Virus record (IMG/VR): IMGVR_UViG_3300015245_000016 | Coordinates: 1-44,873 of that record | From: a virus | DNA: 44,873 nt | Direction: 5' to 3' (one strand) | Shown: positions 5,802-14,996 of the stretch, one piece after another | How positions within the stretch are numbered: the first letter of the stretch is position 1 | Layout: each line of letters begins with the position of its first letter | Notes under the pieces: model-generated | The model's database searches: none | What the model saw: the letters and a program-made list of their open reading frames with translations, nothing else | What the model was told of the DNA's origin: nothing | Translations under genes and position numbers: made by a program

Positions 5802-6194
5802 ATGGGAAAGACAGGCCGACCTTCGAGCTACTCAGTTGAGATCGCAGATCAAATCTGTCGAGAACTCGCTGATGGTAAAGGACTTGCTCAAATCTGCACA
5901 AACCCAGATTATCCAGATCATGTAACTGTCAGAAACTGGATATTGAAAGATACGGACGGCTTCTTCAATAAATATGCGCGCGCGAAAGACTTCGGAATGG
6001 ATTATCAGGCCGAAATGATGATGCGAACAATTGATGATGAAGAAGATGTGCTTAGAGCGCGACTTAAAGTAGATACGCTCAAATGGTACATCAGCAAGAT
6101 TGCTCCAAAGAAGTATGGAGACAAGCAAACGATCGAGCATACTGGTGAAGTAGCATTGGCTGATCGCATCTCGAAAGCTCGCAATCGCAAATGA
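5802..6194 (+). CDS. terS: Terminase small subunit
   Basis: 130 aa. Starts MGKTGRPSSYSVEIADQICR, the GRPS-x-Y-S/T opening of a common phage TerS family, with a helix-turn-helix (LAQICTNPDYPDHVTVRNWI, about residues 28-48). It ends with the R-x-K-x-D-x-x-K-W-x-x-x-K-x-x-P-K-K-Y-G-D-K block typical of this family. It recognises phage DNA for packaging and works with the large subunit, whose gene overlaps it by four bases. The start has no ribosome site but sits just after a -10 box. A longer in-frame start exists but falls in the control region. Confidence 0.88.
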   Translation: MGKTGRPSSYSVEIADQICRELADGKGLAQICTNPDYPDHVTVRNWILKDTDGFFNKYARAKDFGMDYQAEMMMRTIDDEEDVLRARLKVDTLKWYISKIAPKKYGDKQTIEHTGEVALADRISKARNRK

Positions 6195-7735
6195 CTCATG
6201 AAGAAGCGCTTATCGACGATATCGCTTCATTCTCTGCCAATCCGTTAGGATTTTGTCGTTACGCGTTTCCTTGGCTTGAAGATGGTGAACTCTCTTCCTC
6301 GAATGGCAGTCGCGCCTGGCAAGCTAATGTTCTCAACACAATCGGCAAACATCTATCAGGCCCGAAACGTTTCACTCCATTACAGATAGGAGTTGCTTCA
6401 GGTCATGGTATTGGCAAGAGCGCTCTCATTGGTCAAGTGATCAATTGGGCGATGTCAACATGTGAGGATTGCCGCGTTGTCCTAACTGCGAACACAGACA
6501 CGCAGCTTCGTACAAAGACCTGGCCTGAAGTGTCGAAATGGTTCAGGCTCGCAATCAACTCACATTGGTGGAACATCACTGCAACGTCTATCTCTGTGAA
6601 AGAGAAGGCGCATGAGCGATTGTGGCGCGCCGACGCGATACCATGGAGCGAGAACAACCCAGAAGCATTCGCTGGTCTTCACAATCAAGGTAAGCGCATT
6701 GTTGTGATCTACGATGAGGCATCAGCGATTGCAGACAAGATATGGGAAGTCACTGAAGGCGCATTGACCGATGAAGGAACAGAGATCATCTGGCTTGCAT
6801 TCGGTAACCCTACACGCAACACTGGGCGCTTCCGTGAGTGCTTCGGACGATATAAGCATCGTTGGATTACGCATCAGATTGATTCTAGAACAGTTGAAGG
6901 AACGCAGAAAGATCTACTCGATAAGTGGATTGCTGATTATGGTGAAGACTCTGACTTCTGTCGTGTCCGCATCCGTGGTGAGTTCCCACGTGCTGGTTCG
7001 ACACAGTTCATATCAGGTGAGGTTGTGCGTGAAGCCCGAATGCGGCAGGTAGATGAGTCGGAGTATCGACGTGAGTGGAAGATCCTATCTGTTGATGTCG
7101 CTCGGTTTGGTGACGACATGACTGTGATCGGACTGCGTCAAGGGAAGAAGTTCACCATTCTTGAGAAGATGCGCGGGCTTGACACGGTTCAGGTTGGCTA
7201 TCGTGTCTGCGCATATATGAGAGAGCATTCTCCGCGCCTTACGGTAATCGATGGTGACGGTGTTGGTGGTGGTGTCGTCGACAATGTGAAGCATCAGATG
7301 CAGGACTGGATGAAGAAGAATGTCCCAGCGCAAGTAGAAGAGTTTCATGGAGGTAACTCGCCAGGCGATGCGTTCGCTTACTTCAACCGTAGAGCTGAGG
7401 TATGGGGCAAGATGCGGGAATGGCTGAAGACTGGTGATATCCCTGACGATCCAGAGATTGATTCTGATCTGTCTGCTCCAGAGTACTTCTTCAGCTCAAA
7501 GAATCAGATTCAGCTCGAGCGCAAGGACGATATGAAGTCGCGTGGTCTATCGAGTCCTGACATAGCTGATACATTGGCAATGACGTTTAGTGCAGATCCA
7601 TGGCCTCAGACGCGAGATGAACGCGTTGCAGAGGAGCAGGCACAAATACAGGATCCGATGGCATTACACTTCGCGCGTCTAGCTGAGACGGAGAAGCGAA
7701 AGAAAAGAAGTGAACCTTTACCGTATTGGAGTTAG
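6191..7735 (+). CDS. terL: Terminase large subunit
   Basis: 514 aa, normal length. ATPase domain: Walker A GHGIGKS at 71-77 and Walker B VVIYDEAS at 171-178. Nuclease domain (RNase H-like): SVDVARFGDD at 300-309 and VIDGDGVGGG at 352-361 supply the acidic metal ligands. It pumps and cuts DNA into the prohead through the portal. The ATG overlaps the terS stop. Together with a circular map and no cos site visible, a headful mechanism is the simplest reading, but that is inference. Confidence 0.96.
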   Translation: MTHEEALIDDIASFSANPLGFCRYAFPWLEDGELSSSNGSRAWQANVLNTIGKHLSGPKRFTPLQIGVASGHGIGKSALIGQVINWAMSTCEDCRVVLTANTDTQLRTKTWPEVSKWFRLAINSHWWNITATSISVKEKAHERLWRADAIPWSENNPEAFAGLHNQGKRIVVIYDEASAIADKIWEVTEGALTDEGTEIIWLAFGNPTRNTGRFRECFGRYKHRWITHQIDSRTVEGTQKDLLDKWIADYGEDSDFCRVRIRGEFPRAGSTQFISGEVVREARMRQVDESEYRREWKILSVDVARFGDDMTVIGLRQGKKFTILEKMRGLDTVQVGYRVCAYMREHSPRLTVIDGDGVGGGVVDNVKHQMQDWMKKNVPAQVEEFHGGNSPGDAFAYFNRRAEVWGKMREWLKTGDIPDDPEIDSDLSAPEYFFSSKNQIQLERKDDMKSRGLSSPDIADTLAMTFSADPWPQTRDERVAEEQAQIQDPMALHFARLAETEKRKKRSEPLPYWS

Positions 7736-7744
7736 AATCGGAAT

Positions 7745-8026
7745 ATGGACATCAAGCGTAAAGTTCGGGAATGGCTTAGCTTGGATGATCTTGCTTCGTA
7801 TTGCAAGAGTACCGACTCGCAACTACGATCTATGCTTACCGAACAGCAACAGATCGCAGCCCACTTGCTTGAATTACTGGCTACTTGCCAACGCCTTGAG
7901 CAGAAAATGTCATTGAATCACCTCGATAAGCCTATTGAACGTGTATCATCTCAATCATATGACTGGGATGCGGTACAGGTCATGGCGCTTCAAGACATGC
8001 AGAAGAATCCTCCGAAGGAGAACTAA
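7745..8026 (+). CDS. Small helical structural-region protein
   Basis: 93 aa, starting MDIKRKVREWLSLDDLASYC. The middle (EQQQIAAHLLELLATCQRLEQK) looks like a coiled coil. It lies between terminase and portal genes in the head operon and is probably minor or regulatory. Only a weak ribosome site (CGGAAT) is present. Function unknown. Confidence 0.65.
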   Translation: MDIKRKVREWLSLDDLASYCKSTDSQLRSMLTEQQQIAAHLLELLATCQRLEQKMSLNHLDKPIERVSSQSYDWDAVQVMALQDMQKNPPKEN

Positions 8027-8386
8027 ATGAAGGCTTTAGAGCATAATGGCAAGTCTTACACGAATGCTGATTCATGGCGCACAGCGAAGAAGACTCAGGC
8101 TCCGATGGCAAAGGCTGTTGGTGGCGGCGTAGAGAACCCTGAAGTTGAGGGTGAAGAGTCTCCTGAGGCTGTTATAGCTGCACATGGTCCAGCTCATCAG
8201 GTTACGATAAACCACGATCACGAGATGGGGATGCATTCGGTTCATTCCGTGCATGGAGACGGTCACGAGCATCATTCTGAGAAGGCATCGGCTGAGGAAG
8301 CTCATGAGCACGCTAAGAACCTTTCAGTCGACGATGCTAACTCGGATGACATGGAAGGCGAGTCCGAGGATGGTTGGGACGAGTAA
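8027..8386 (+). CDS. Acidic, histidine-rich protein of the head operon
   Basis: 119 aa. Residues 60-95 are very rich in His (HDHEMGMHSVHSVHGDGHEH, then HHSE) and the C-terminus is strongly acidic (DDANSDDMEGESEDGWDE). It is likely disordered and able to bind metal. AAGGAG precedes the ATG, which directly follows the previous stop. Position beside the portal hints at a head-assembly or DNA-mimic role; unproven. Confidence 0.7.
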   Translation: MKALEHNGKSYTNADSWRTAKKTQAPMAKAVGGGVENPEVEGEESPEAVIAAHGPAHQVTINHDHEMGMHSVHSVHGDGHEHHSEKASAEEAHEHAKNLSVDDANSDDMEGESEDGWDE

Positions 8387-8715
8387 TGCCATTCAAGAGT
8401 AAAGCTCAACAACGGTGGGGAAACTCATCGACAGGGCAGAAAGCTCTTGGCGGTAAAGAGAACGTATCTGAATGGAATAACGCTACTGATTTCAAACACT
8501 TACCGGAGAAAGCTATGGCGACGAAGGAAGTCAACCTGGGTAAGAAACATGAATCGTTCAAAGTAAAAGAGGGCAGTTTACATAAAATGCTTGGCATCTC
8601 CGAGGATAAGAAGATAGGTGATGAGCGGTTGCATAAGGCGCTGCACTCGCAGAACCCAACCATTCGACGTAAGGCAGCTTCAGGCATCGGCCTATCGCAT
8701 ATGAAAAAGGGATAA
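8386..8715 (+). CDS. Conserved-type phage head-operon protein
   Basis: 109 aa. The start MPFKSKAQQRWGNSS is typical of small phage proteins that begin MPFKSKAQ and lie near terminase and portal genes. Basic throughout, with a C-terminal helix (HSQNPTIRRKAASGIGLSHM). ATG 8386 overlaps the previous stop (TAATG). Function not established. Confidence 0.75.
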   Translation: MPFKSKAQQRWGNSSTGQKALGGKENVSEWNNATDFKHLPEKAMATKEVNLGKKHESFKVKEGSLHKMLGISEDKKIGDERLHKALHSQNPTIRRKAASGIGLSHMKKG

Positions 8716-11244
8716 ATGGCAGAGTTAGGTAAGCCTTCTACAACGAATCCCGAGAATGAAGAATCACCACAGAGTCGCCTGACTCCGTCTAAGTTTCCCG
8801 AAGGATATGTCCCCGGGAAACATGCTGCTTGGTATTGTTCCGATCAGCCTAACTATTTCCCTGAAGATCTAGGCGATTACGCCAATCATATCGAACAGAT
8901 GATCCAGAATGTGAACCGCTGTGATGCTGCGGCTCGTATCTGGGAAGTATTGCAAGCATGGGAGAGCAGGCTGTTTCGCCGTGGTTACCACTTCCTCAAC
9001 GCTGGTTGGAAGGGTTGGGGGATGTTTGGTGGTTCTGGCGGTACGTCAGGTGCAAGCATCATGCAGACACAGAACGCGATGAAGTTGTTTGCTTGCAATG
9101 TTTACGGAGCTAGGCACGATAAGATCTCCGCCTTGTTGAGCCGACAGGTTCCAGGCAGCGAGATTGTTCCCAATGAAGATGATGACCCAATGGATCAGGC
9201 TGCTGCCGAGGCGTCTGAGGATTATGTCAAGATCTTCGATAACCAAGCTAATCTCAAGCAGGCCATTACGCAGGCAGCTAGTTACTTCTATACGGATGCA
9301 CGCGTTCTCTTCCTAACGTATACGGTTGCCGATCAAGCACGCTGGGGCACAGAGATTGCTACACGCGAACAAGAGACATATGGTGTTCCTGAGTCTGAAG
9401 GTATATCACCCGAGACAGAGATGGATCCGCAAGGACCTAGTGGCGATGAGCAGCCCGTACGGCGCGAGACAGTCTTTGTAGGCGGCAAGCTTGAGTCTAA
9501 AGTTCCGCTTATGGCCGATGAAGAGCATGAGATGGGATGGGTGCGGTATCAGCATGAAGTTGGTGTAAATACCCTCAAGGCAAAGTATCCTTGGATTCGT
9601 TCTCAGATCGCATCACAAGGCAATGTTGGCGGTATGGATCAGATTGATCGGCTTGCTCGTATCAATGTACGTCTGGCAGTGCAGGCGTCATCTTCGTCCG
9701 GCGAAGCATATAAGAACGATGCTACTGAAACAGTTACCTTCTTCCGCCCGAGCGAATATGAAGGTATTGAGGATGAAGGAGTTAGAGAGACATTCTTTGA
9801 GGCATTCCCGGATGGCATGGAAGTGTGGCATGCAGGTGGATCACTTGCTTTTGTACGTAACTGCCGCATCAATGAGCATGTAAAAATCATTCATCCTTAT
9901 CCAGGTGATGGACAGAATCGCCGTGCTATTGGAACAAATTATCTGCCACTCCAGAAAGTTCTGAACGCGAACATCTCACTACTTGATCGTTACTTCCGTG
10001 CTGCTGTTCCGCGCCGGTATGGGCTTGAGCCATATATCGATACGCAGGCCATCAATGCGCAATCGAATGACCCAGGTAAGATCACTGCGGTAACCGGCCT
10101 TGAGGGTAAAGGACTTACGATTGACCAGATCACCGGAGTCGAACGTGTACCTCAACCGAATGGAGCAATGTTTGAGTTCATTCAGTGGCTGATCTCTGGT
10201 GCCCCAGAAGTTATGGATGGTGGATCACCTGCTGTCTTCGGTGCCAATGATGGCGAAGAGGGTACGTTTGGTGAAGCAAGGCTCAACCGAGACCAGGCAT
10301 TGCAGGTCTATTCGACTCCATGGGCTTCATTGTGCGAGGCGACATCATGTATTCATCAGCAGGCGATTGAATCGGCTGCCAAGAACCGGATTACGGACAT
10401 ATCGGCATCCTTGCCAGGCCAGCAGAAACTCAAGATTGAACTGAGCAAGTTGCAAGGATCTGTATTGGTCCATCCGGCATCGCTTGAGATTCCAAAGACG
10501 ATTGCAGAACAAGAACAGCAGATGGCGCAGATGTTGGAGCAGTCAGCGAATGTTGGCCTATATAACCAGATTATGAATGATCCATCGAATCTGGCGGTCT
10601 TCTCGAAGTTCCCATCATTATCAGATATGAATGTCCCTGGCGCAGATCAGGTTGAGGCGCAGCAGGGTGAGTTTGAGATTCTGATGAAGTCGGCTCCAGT
10701 AGAGAATCCGAAGATAGCTCAGATACAAACTCAGATATCAATGGCTGCTACCGATCCAGAGGCGCAGACACCTGAAGGGATACAAGCGGTTCAGCAGCTT
10801 CAACAGGCAGCGCAAAGCATGCCTCCATTGGTATCGACAGTGCCAGTAGCACAGGACAATAGCGAGAACCATGCTATCCATGCAGCGATTACGCTTGGAA
10901 TGCTAACATCGCCAACTGGCCGTAAACTCAAGTATGGAGATGATGATCAGAAGGCTATCTGGCAGAATCTAAAACTTCACTGGTCAGAGCATATTGCGAT
11001 CCTGAAGCAGCTTACGCCTCCTCCGCAGGTTCAGATGAAGGCGAATGTCAGCATCGATCCTACGAAGCTTCCACCGGCGGCACAGTCAAAGGCATTCCAG
11101 GCGCTCGGATTAGAGGTATCGCCGCAAGAGCTTATGCCGGACGAACAGACACATGAGATCGTGAAAGAGCAGGAGGGTGTCGATCCTTATACAGGAGTAC
11201 CAACGAAGACGAAGGTATCTCTGGTCGGAAAGCCGTTACAGTGA
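8716..11244 (+). CDS. Portal protein
   Basis: 842 aa, large and in the size class of podoviral (P22-like) portals, directly downstream of terminase. Features include the early RAAARIWEVLQAWESRLF-like helix region (residues 72-95), a long central wing/crown region and a Gln-rich helical C-terminus (about 600-760), as in portals with a barrel. It forms the dodecameric DNA channel at one vertex and docks TerL. Identification rests on position, size and general layout. Confidence 0.82.
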   Translation: MAELGKPSTTNPENEESPQSRLTPSKFPEGYVPGKHAAWYCSDQPNYFPEDLGDYANHIEQMIQNVNRCDAAARIWEVLQAWESRLFRRGYHFLNAGWKGWGMFGGSGGTSGASIMQTQNAMKLFACNVYGARHDKISALLSRQVPGSEIVPNEDDDPMDQAAAEASEDYVKIFDNQANLKQAITQAASYFYTDARVLFLTYTVADQARWGTEIATREQETYGVPESEGISPETEMDPQGPSGDEQPVRRETVFVGGKLESKVPLMADEEHEMGWVRYQHEVGVNTLKAKYPWIRSQIASQGNVGGMDQIDRLARINVRLAVQASSSSGEAYKNDATETVTFFRPSEYEGIEDEGVRETFFEAFPDGMEVWHAGGSLAFVRNCRINEHVKIIHPYPGDGQNRRAIGTNYLPLQKVLNANISLLDRYFRAAVPRRYGLEPYIDTQAINAQSNDPGKITAVTGLEGKGLTIDQITGVERVPQPNGAMFEFIQWLISGAPEVMDGGSPAVFGANDGEEGTFGEARLNRDQALQVYSTPWASLCEATSCIHQQAIESAAKNRITDISASLPGQQKLKIELSKLQGSVLVHPASLEIPKTIAEQEQQMAQMLEQSANVGLYNQIMNDPSNLAVFSKFPSLSDMNVPGADQVEAQQGEFEILMKSAPVENPKIAQIQTQISMAATDPEAQTPEGIQAVQQLQQAAQSMPPLVSTVPVAQDNSENHAIHAAITLGMLTSPTGRKLKYGDDDQKAIWQNLKLHWSEHIAILKQLTPPPQVQMKANVSIDPTKLPPAAQSKAFQALGLEVSPQELMPDEQTHEIVKEQEGVDPYTGVPTKTKVSLVGKPLQ

Positions 11245-11459
11245 GATTGAGAATCTATCCCGACGTACACGAACCTGGGATATTTTGTACAGATGAAGGA
11301 ACGAATGCAACAGAAAAGAGATTCAAGAAAGTTTACATCGTAAGGCGTACAATCAAAAGCGGTTACGATGGTAAGGCGAACAATAGCAATGAACCAAAGT
11401 ATTGGCTCGAATGTAATGGAAGACTGATCACCCTTAGGGGTATCGGAATCATCTTTTAG
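11241..11459 (+). CDS. Small hypothetical protein, GTG start
   Basis: 72 aa, starting with GTG in a GTGA overlap with the portal stop. Beta-rich, basic (KRFKKVYIVRRTIKSGYDGK, then YWLECNGRLITLRGIGIIF). No ribosome site is obvious, so translation is probably coupled to the portal. Function unknown. Confidence 0.5.
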   Translation: MRLRIYPDVHEPGIFCTDEGTNATEKRFKKVYIVRRTIKSGYDGKANNSNEPKYWLECNGRLITLRGIGIIF

Positions 11460-11473
11460 GAGACAAGAGAGAC

Positions 11474-11740
11474 ATGATATCTAATTTGGCTATTTATCTT
11501 GAATTTGCAGCATATGTTCTTCCTGATTCAGTTCGATTTCATGATTGGGGTGCAGGAAACACTACAGTTCATACGCCAGAAATACCAGGCCAAACATATT
11601 TTCATTCGAAAATGATTGGAATTGAGACCAAACAATCTCCTCATAAGATCATAGTTTTTGAACTTGATGGAAGCGAAACAGAAAAACAACTTATTGACCT
11701 GCTGAAAAGCAAGTCGGAAGAACTATTAGCTCAAAGCTAA
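11474..11740 (+). CDS. Small hypothetical protein
   Basis: 88 aa, starting MISNLAIYLEFAAYVLPDSV. GGAGACAAGAGAGAC immediately precedes the ATG, a leader shared in form with the genes at 11753, 14997 and 16048. Composition suggests a small alpha/beta fold with a C-terminal helix. No family recognised. Confidence 0.6.
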   Translation: MISNLAIYLEFAAYVLPDSVRFHDWGAGNTTVHTPEIPGQTYFHSKMIGIETKQSPHKIIVFELDGSETEKQLIDLLKSKSEELLAQS

Positions 11741-11752
11741 GGGAGAAGAGAC

Positions 11753-13078
11753 ATGGAAGACATGATTGAAAATGTTGAATCTACAGAAGTTCTGGACTCT
11801 GGCGCAGAATCAACCGAATCCGATGGTGGCGAACAGCAGGAAAAAGAGGATGATGGCGAGTACGGATCGAAATCCTCTAAAGAATACATATCCTGGCTCA
11901 AGGCAATGCGGGATGCCGACCCCAATAATGCTAAGTTTGCACGTCTATCCAAAGACAATCATGGCCGTCTTTTTCAGCTCAATCAGCTAGAGCCAAAAGG
12001 TATCGATGGCATCCGCGAAAAATATGCGATGCTTGAATCTATCCAGCATGGTGAGATGAAGGGGTTTGAAGCTCTCACTGCGATGCAGGATGAGATCAAG
12101 GGCATGGCTGAAGTCGATAGCCTGCTTGCTGCTGGCGATCCGAAGGCCCTTGAGGCCCTTGGAGAAGACTTCAATGAAGGTCTGGCGAAGCTTACTCCAA
12201 CAATCCTAGACAGGATCAAGGAAAGCGACCCCGCTGCCTATGCTTCTGCGGTACTTCCACACTTCGTAGATGCTTTGCGTGGCTCCGAGCTGGTTGGATC
12301 ATTCAATGGACTTGTTGATGTACTCGAAGAGAAGGCTCCAGCATGGCTTCCTGAAGACAGGAAAGACGCATGGAATGCCGACAAGATGCAGCGCATCACT
12401 GAGCTGGCTGCAAAGATGGGCGGATGGTTCAACAACCAGGAAAAGCGAGCTGCCGATCTTAAAAATGGAAATGCTCCACGTGGAACATCGGGCGAAAAGC
12501 AAGGGCAGAAGACAGCCGCAGGCGACGATGATCGCGCGAAGTTCGATAAAGATGTTCAGGACCATCACTGGAAAACGAATATCTCTCCGAAGTTGGACCA
12601 ACATGCAGATCAGAAGTTCTCTGAGCTATTCAAGCACAATCAGAAACGTCTGAATCTACCCCCGGCGGCACTGGCATCGTTCAAACAGGACGTCGTCAAA
12701 GAGATTATGAAGAAGGCAACATCGAATAAGGATTATATGGCTGGTATTACGCGATACCGCAGCCAGAAGAATCCCGACGCGTCCACAGTCCTCAACTTTG
12801 CCAAGGTGGAGTTCGATAAACATGCCAAGTCGGTAGTCGATTCTATGACTACACAGCGCTATGGGTCATTTCTAAGAGGTAAGCCGGGGCCTAAGCCAGG
12901 CGTTGAAGGATCTGCGCCGTCAAATGGGACAAAGCCGGGTCCGGTAGCGCCCGGCGTGCAGATCGTGACACAGAAACCTCCTATGGATCAGATTGACCAT
13001 AAGAGGACACCTCTCGAGTGGATTCATCAACGGAAGTATCGTTTGACGAACGGGAAAACAGTTCAAGTAAGGCAGTAA
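11753..13078 (+). CDS. Probable scaffolding protein
   Basis: 441 aa between portal and coat genes, where scaffolds lie. The N-terminus is acidic and low complexity (residues 1-45, many Glu, Ser, Asp), the middle is helical, and the C-terminus is basic with a Pro/Gly linker (KPGPKPGVEGSAPSNGTKPG). This acidic-helical-basic layout is usual for scaffolds, which bind coat protein through a basic C-terminal hook. No serine-protease motif is seen. An internal virion role is the alternative. Confidence 0.65.
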   Translation: MEDMIENVESTEVLDSGAESTESDGGEQQEKEDDGEYGSKSSKEYISWLKAMRDADPNNAKFARLSKDNHGRLFQLNQLEPKGIDGIREKYAMLESIQHGEMKGFEALTAMQDEIKGMAEVDSLLAAGDPKALEALGEDFNEGLAKLTPTILDRIKESDPAAYASAVLPHFVDALRGSELVGSFNGLVDVLEEKAPAWLPEDRKDAWNADKMQRITELAAKMGGWFNNQEKRAADLKNGNAPRGTSGEKQGQKTAAGDDDRAKFDKDVQDHHWKTNISPKLDQHADQKFSELFKHNQKRLNLPPAALASFKQDVVKEIMKKATSNKDYMAGITRYRSQKNPDASTVLNFAKVEFDKHAKSVVDSMTTQRYGSFLRGKPGPKPGVEGSAPSNGTKPGPVAPGVQIVTQKPPMDQIDHKRTPLEWIHQRKYRLTNGKTVQVRQ

Positions 13079-13087
13079 AGGCAGTTG

Positions 13088-13211
13088 TGGTATGATTTGC
13101 ATCAGATAGTGGTTCATTACCGGGTTGGCCGGTATATAAATCGCAGCCTAAGCGCTGACCATGAATCCCAGATGTGGTTGAGAGACATCATGCACGGGCA
13201 ATAGCCGCGTG
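13088..13211 (+). promoter_or_regulatory. Coat-gene promoter and structured leader
   Basis: TG-G-TATGAT (13088-13096) is an extended -10 with predicted start near 13103. The leader to the coat ATG at 13234 can form hairpin TACCGG/CCGGTA (13118-13134) and hairpin CACGGGC-AATA-GCC-G-CGTG (13193-13211). An extra promoter before the coat gene would raise its dose relative to portal and scaffold. The hairpins could stabilise or tune the mRNA. Confidence 0.5.
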
Positions 13212-13233
13212 ACTCAATTTACAAGGGTGATTT

Positions 13234-14589
13234 ATGGCACTAGCAACCGAAACAGCAGTTCAGGCTATCGAGCTTGAATCCTTCATCGAAGAGATCGCGG
13301 ATCTCCAGGCGCACTTTGACAAGCTTCAGACACGCCTTGAAAAAGGTGGCAAGAAAGTTCAGTGCTCGAATCAGACCAATCGTGGCGGCGTAGGACGTGC
13401 ACCTTTCTGGGTACCGGTCCGTGTACAGGGTGGAGCAGGCATTCAACAGTTTGCTTCTGACACTGCGACCTCTGCCGCAGCGTGGCCCCGCGGTAGTGGT
13501 TCACAATTCCAGTCGTTCGCGGCATCTCCAGTACGGTTTATCAATGTCTGCGAGATTTCAAATCTTGCACAGGAAGCTACTGACGGTAAAGAGCGTGGCT
13601 TAGTCAAGTTCTCCCGTGAGGAGATGGATAAATCACTTCTGGCTTTCGACAATGGTGTAGAAGGTCTTATCAATCGTGATGGATCTGGCACAATTGATCA
13701 GATTCCGACAACTGCGACTGTAAATAATGGCACCGGCCCCGCTGGACCGCAACTCTCTTCAATTGTTGGCCTGAATACGGCTGCCAGTTTCTCCGATCAA
13801 CAGGTTTGCCAAGTATTCCCTGCTGTCGGCGGTACTGCCCGCACTTCTCCGGCTACCTTTACTATCTCTTATGTCGATCCAGTTTCTCAGACTATTTATA
13901 GTGCTGGAGCGCTTCCGACCGGAACGACCACGGGCGACATTATTGTTGTTCTTGGCGCAACCGGTGCTGCTGGCAGCTCGGTCTATGGCAAGGATTATTG
14001 GATCAACAACGGAAACGTCGGAACGATTGCCGGAATCAACAAGGCATTGTTCCCCGGTCGCTTCTCTACTCCCACCATCAACTTCGCTGGCGCTGGAAGC
14101 ATTGTCAATTCCACAGCACAGCGTATCGAGTCAATTCGCCTCCGCGCTCTGGGTGATGAGTATGACGAGAACAAGGATGGCTTCTGGTACACCAACCCCA
14201 TGCAGGGTGTTGCGCTGTCGATGAACTACTACAATCCTGGCTATACCCGCCTGGATGAAGGTGGTGACCGCGAAGTACCGGATACGGCCAAGATGCATAT
14301 GCAGAAGACTTGGGGCGGACGTGAGGTTGTCTATTCGTCCACTGCCGAGCCTTCCCGGATGGATCTGATCGTTCCGTCTACTTGGTACTTTGGCGAGTTG
14401 TTCCCAACACGTCTCCATGAGTGGACACCGGGTAATCCGATTGCTGCTGTTCCAACGAATGATGGTACTGGGGCAACAACCTACTTCGACTCTCAGATGT
14501 TTGGATACGAACGCGGTTTCAACCTGATCTGTCAGAATCCCAAGGAGCAGTTCTATCTACAGGGACTTCCGATTCCTCAGGATGCATAA
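13234..14589 (+). CDS. Major capsid protein
   Basis: 451 aa. It follows the scaffold and has its own promoter and a good ribosome site (AAGGGTG). Expected HK97-fold coat: a helical N-terminus (residues 1-37), a long Gly/Thr/Ala-rich insertion (about 155-265, TTATVNNGTGPAGPQLSSIV and following), and a conserved-looking core with ARG-type loops near the C-terminus (YNPGYTRLDEGGDREVPDTA). The insertion could be a surface domain. Assignment is from position, size and abundance signals rather than a diagnostic motif. Confidence 0.8.
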   Translation: MALATETAVQAIELESFIEEIADLQAHFDKLQTRLEKGGKKVQCSNQTNRGGVGRAPFWVPVRVQGGAGIQQFASDTATSAAAWPRGSGSQFQSFAASPVRFINVCEISNLAQEATDGKERGLVKFSREEMDKSLLAFDNGVEGLINRDGSGTIDQIPTTATVNNGTGPAGPQLSSIVGLNTAASFSDQQVCQVFPAVGGTARTSPATFTISYVDPVSQTIYSAGALPTGTTTGDIIVVLGATGAAGSSVYGKDYWINNGNVGTIAGINKALFPGRFSTPTINFAGAGSIVNSTAQRIESIRLRALGDEYDENKDGFWYTNPMQGVALSMNYYNPGYTRLDEGGDREVPDTAKMHMQKTWGGREVVYSSTAEPSRMDLIVPSTWYFGELFPTRLHEWTPGNPIAAVPTNDGTGATTYFDSQMFGYERGFNLICQNPKEQFYLQGLPIPQDA

Positions 14590-14614
14590 TGATAGGTTCG
14601 ATTAGTCTGTAAAG

Positions 14615-14652
14615 TAGTGGTCATGTCTCATATAATGGGGGCATGACCACTA
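14615..14652 (+). promoter_or_regulatory. 11-bp inverted repeat enclosing a consensus -10
   Basis: TAGTGGTCATG (14615-14625) and CATGACCACTA (14642-14652) are perfect complements separated by 16 bases that contain TATAAT (14631-14636). In DNA this is a promoter flanked by an operator-like palindrome. In RNA it would be a strong stem-loop after the coat gene. No T-run follows, so a plain terminator is less likely. Confidence 0.5.
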
Positions 14653-14672
14653 AACATATCGGGGAGAAATAG

Positions 14673-14975
14673 ATGTCAGTTTGTATTTGCACTATGGGTA
14701 TCGCGGCTTCAGGTACATTGGTAAATGCTAATCCATTAGGATCTACAATATTCACGATATTGACTGATGGGTTTTATATGGTTGTCGGGAACTGTTCCAC
14801 TTCTGGTGTAAATCCTCAATTCCAAGTGAACGGGTCTTATATAAATTTCTCGACCTCTGCTAGTAACCACATTGTCCCATTGTCCGTAGCCTACATGACG
14901 GCTGGAAATATAGTTCGAGTCACCTCTGATGCAACTGGTGACTGGACGGCACAATACGTAATTTACTCACTGTGA
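14673..14975 (+). CDS. Small beta-rich protein, possible capsid decoration
   Basis: 100 aa, starting MSVCICTMGIAASGTLVNAN. Alternating hydrophobic and Ser/Thr/Asn residues predict a small beta sandwich. It is directly downstream of the coat gene, where decoration (cement) proteins are common, and behind a possible separate promoter at 14631. GGGGAG is the ribosome site. The decoration role is inferred from position only. Confidence 0.6.
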   Translation: MSVCICTMGIAASGTLVNANPLGSTIFTILTDGFYMVVGNCSTSGVNPQFQVNGSYINFSTSASNHIVPLSVAYMTAGNIVRVTSDATGDWTAQYVIYSL

Positions 14976-14996
14976 AATCGAAGGAGACATAGAGAC

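Noticed and set aside
12990-13078. Head maturation protease fused to the scaffold
   Set aside because: No G-x-S-x-G serine motif or His/Asp partners could be found in the 441-aa protein.
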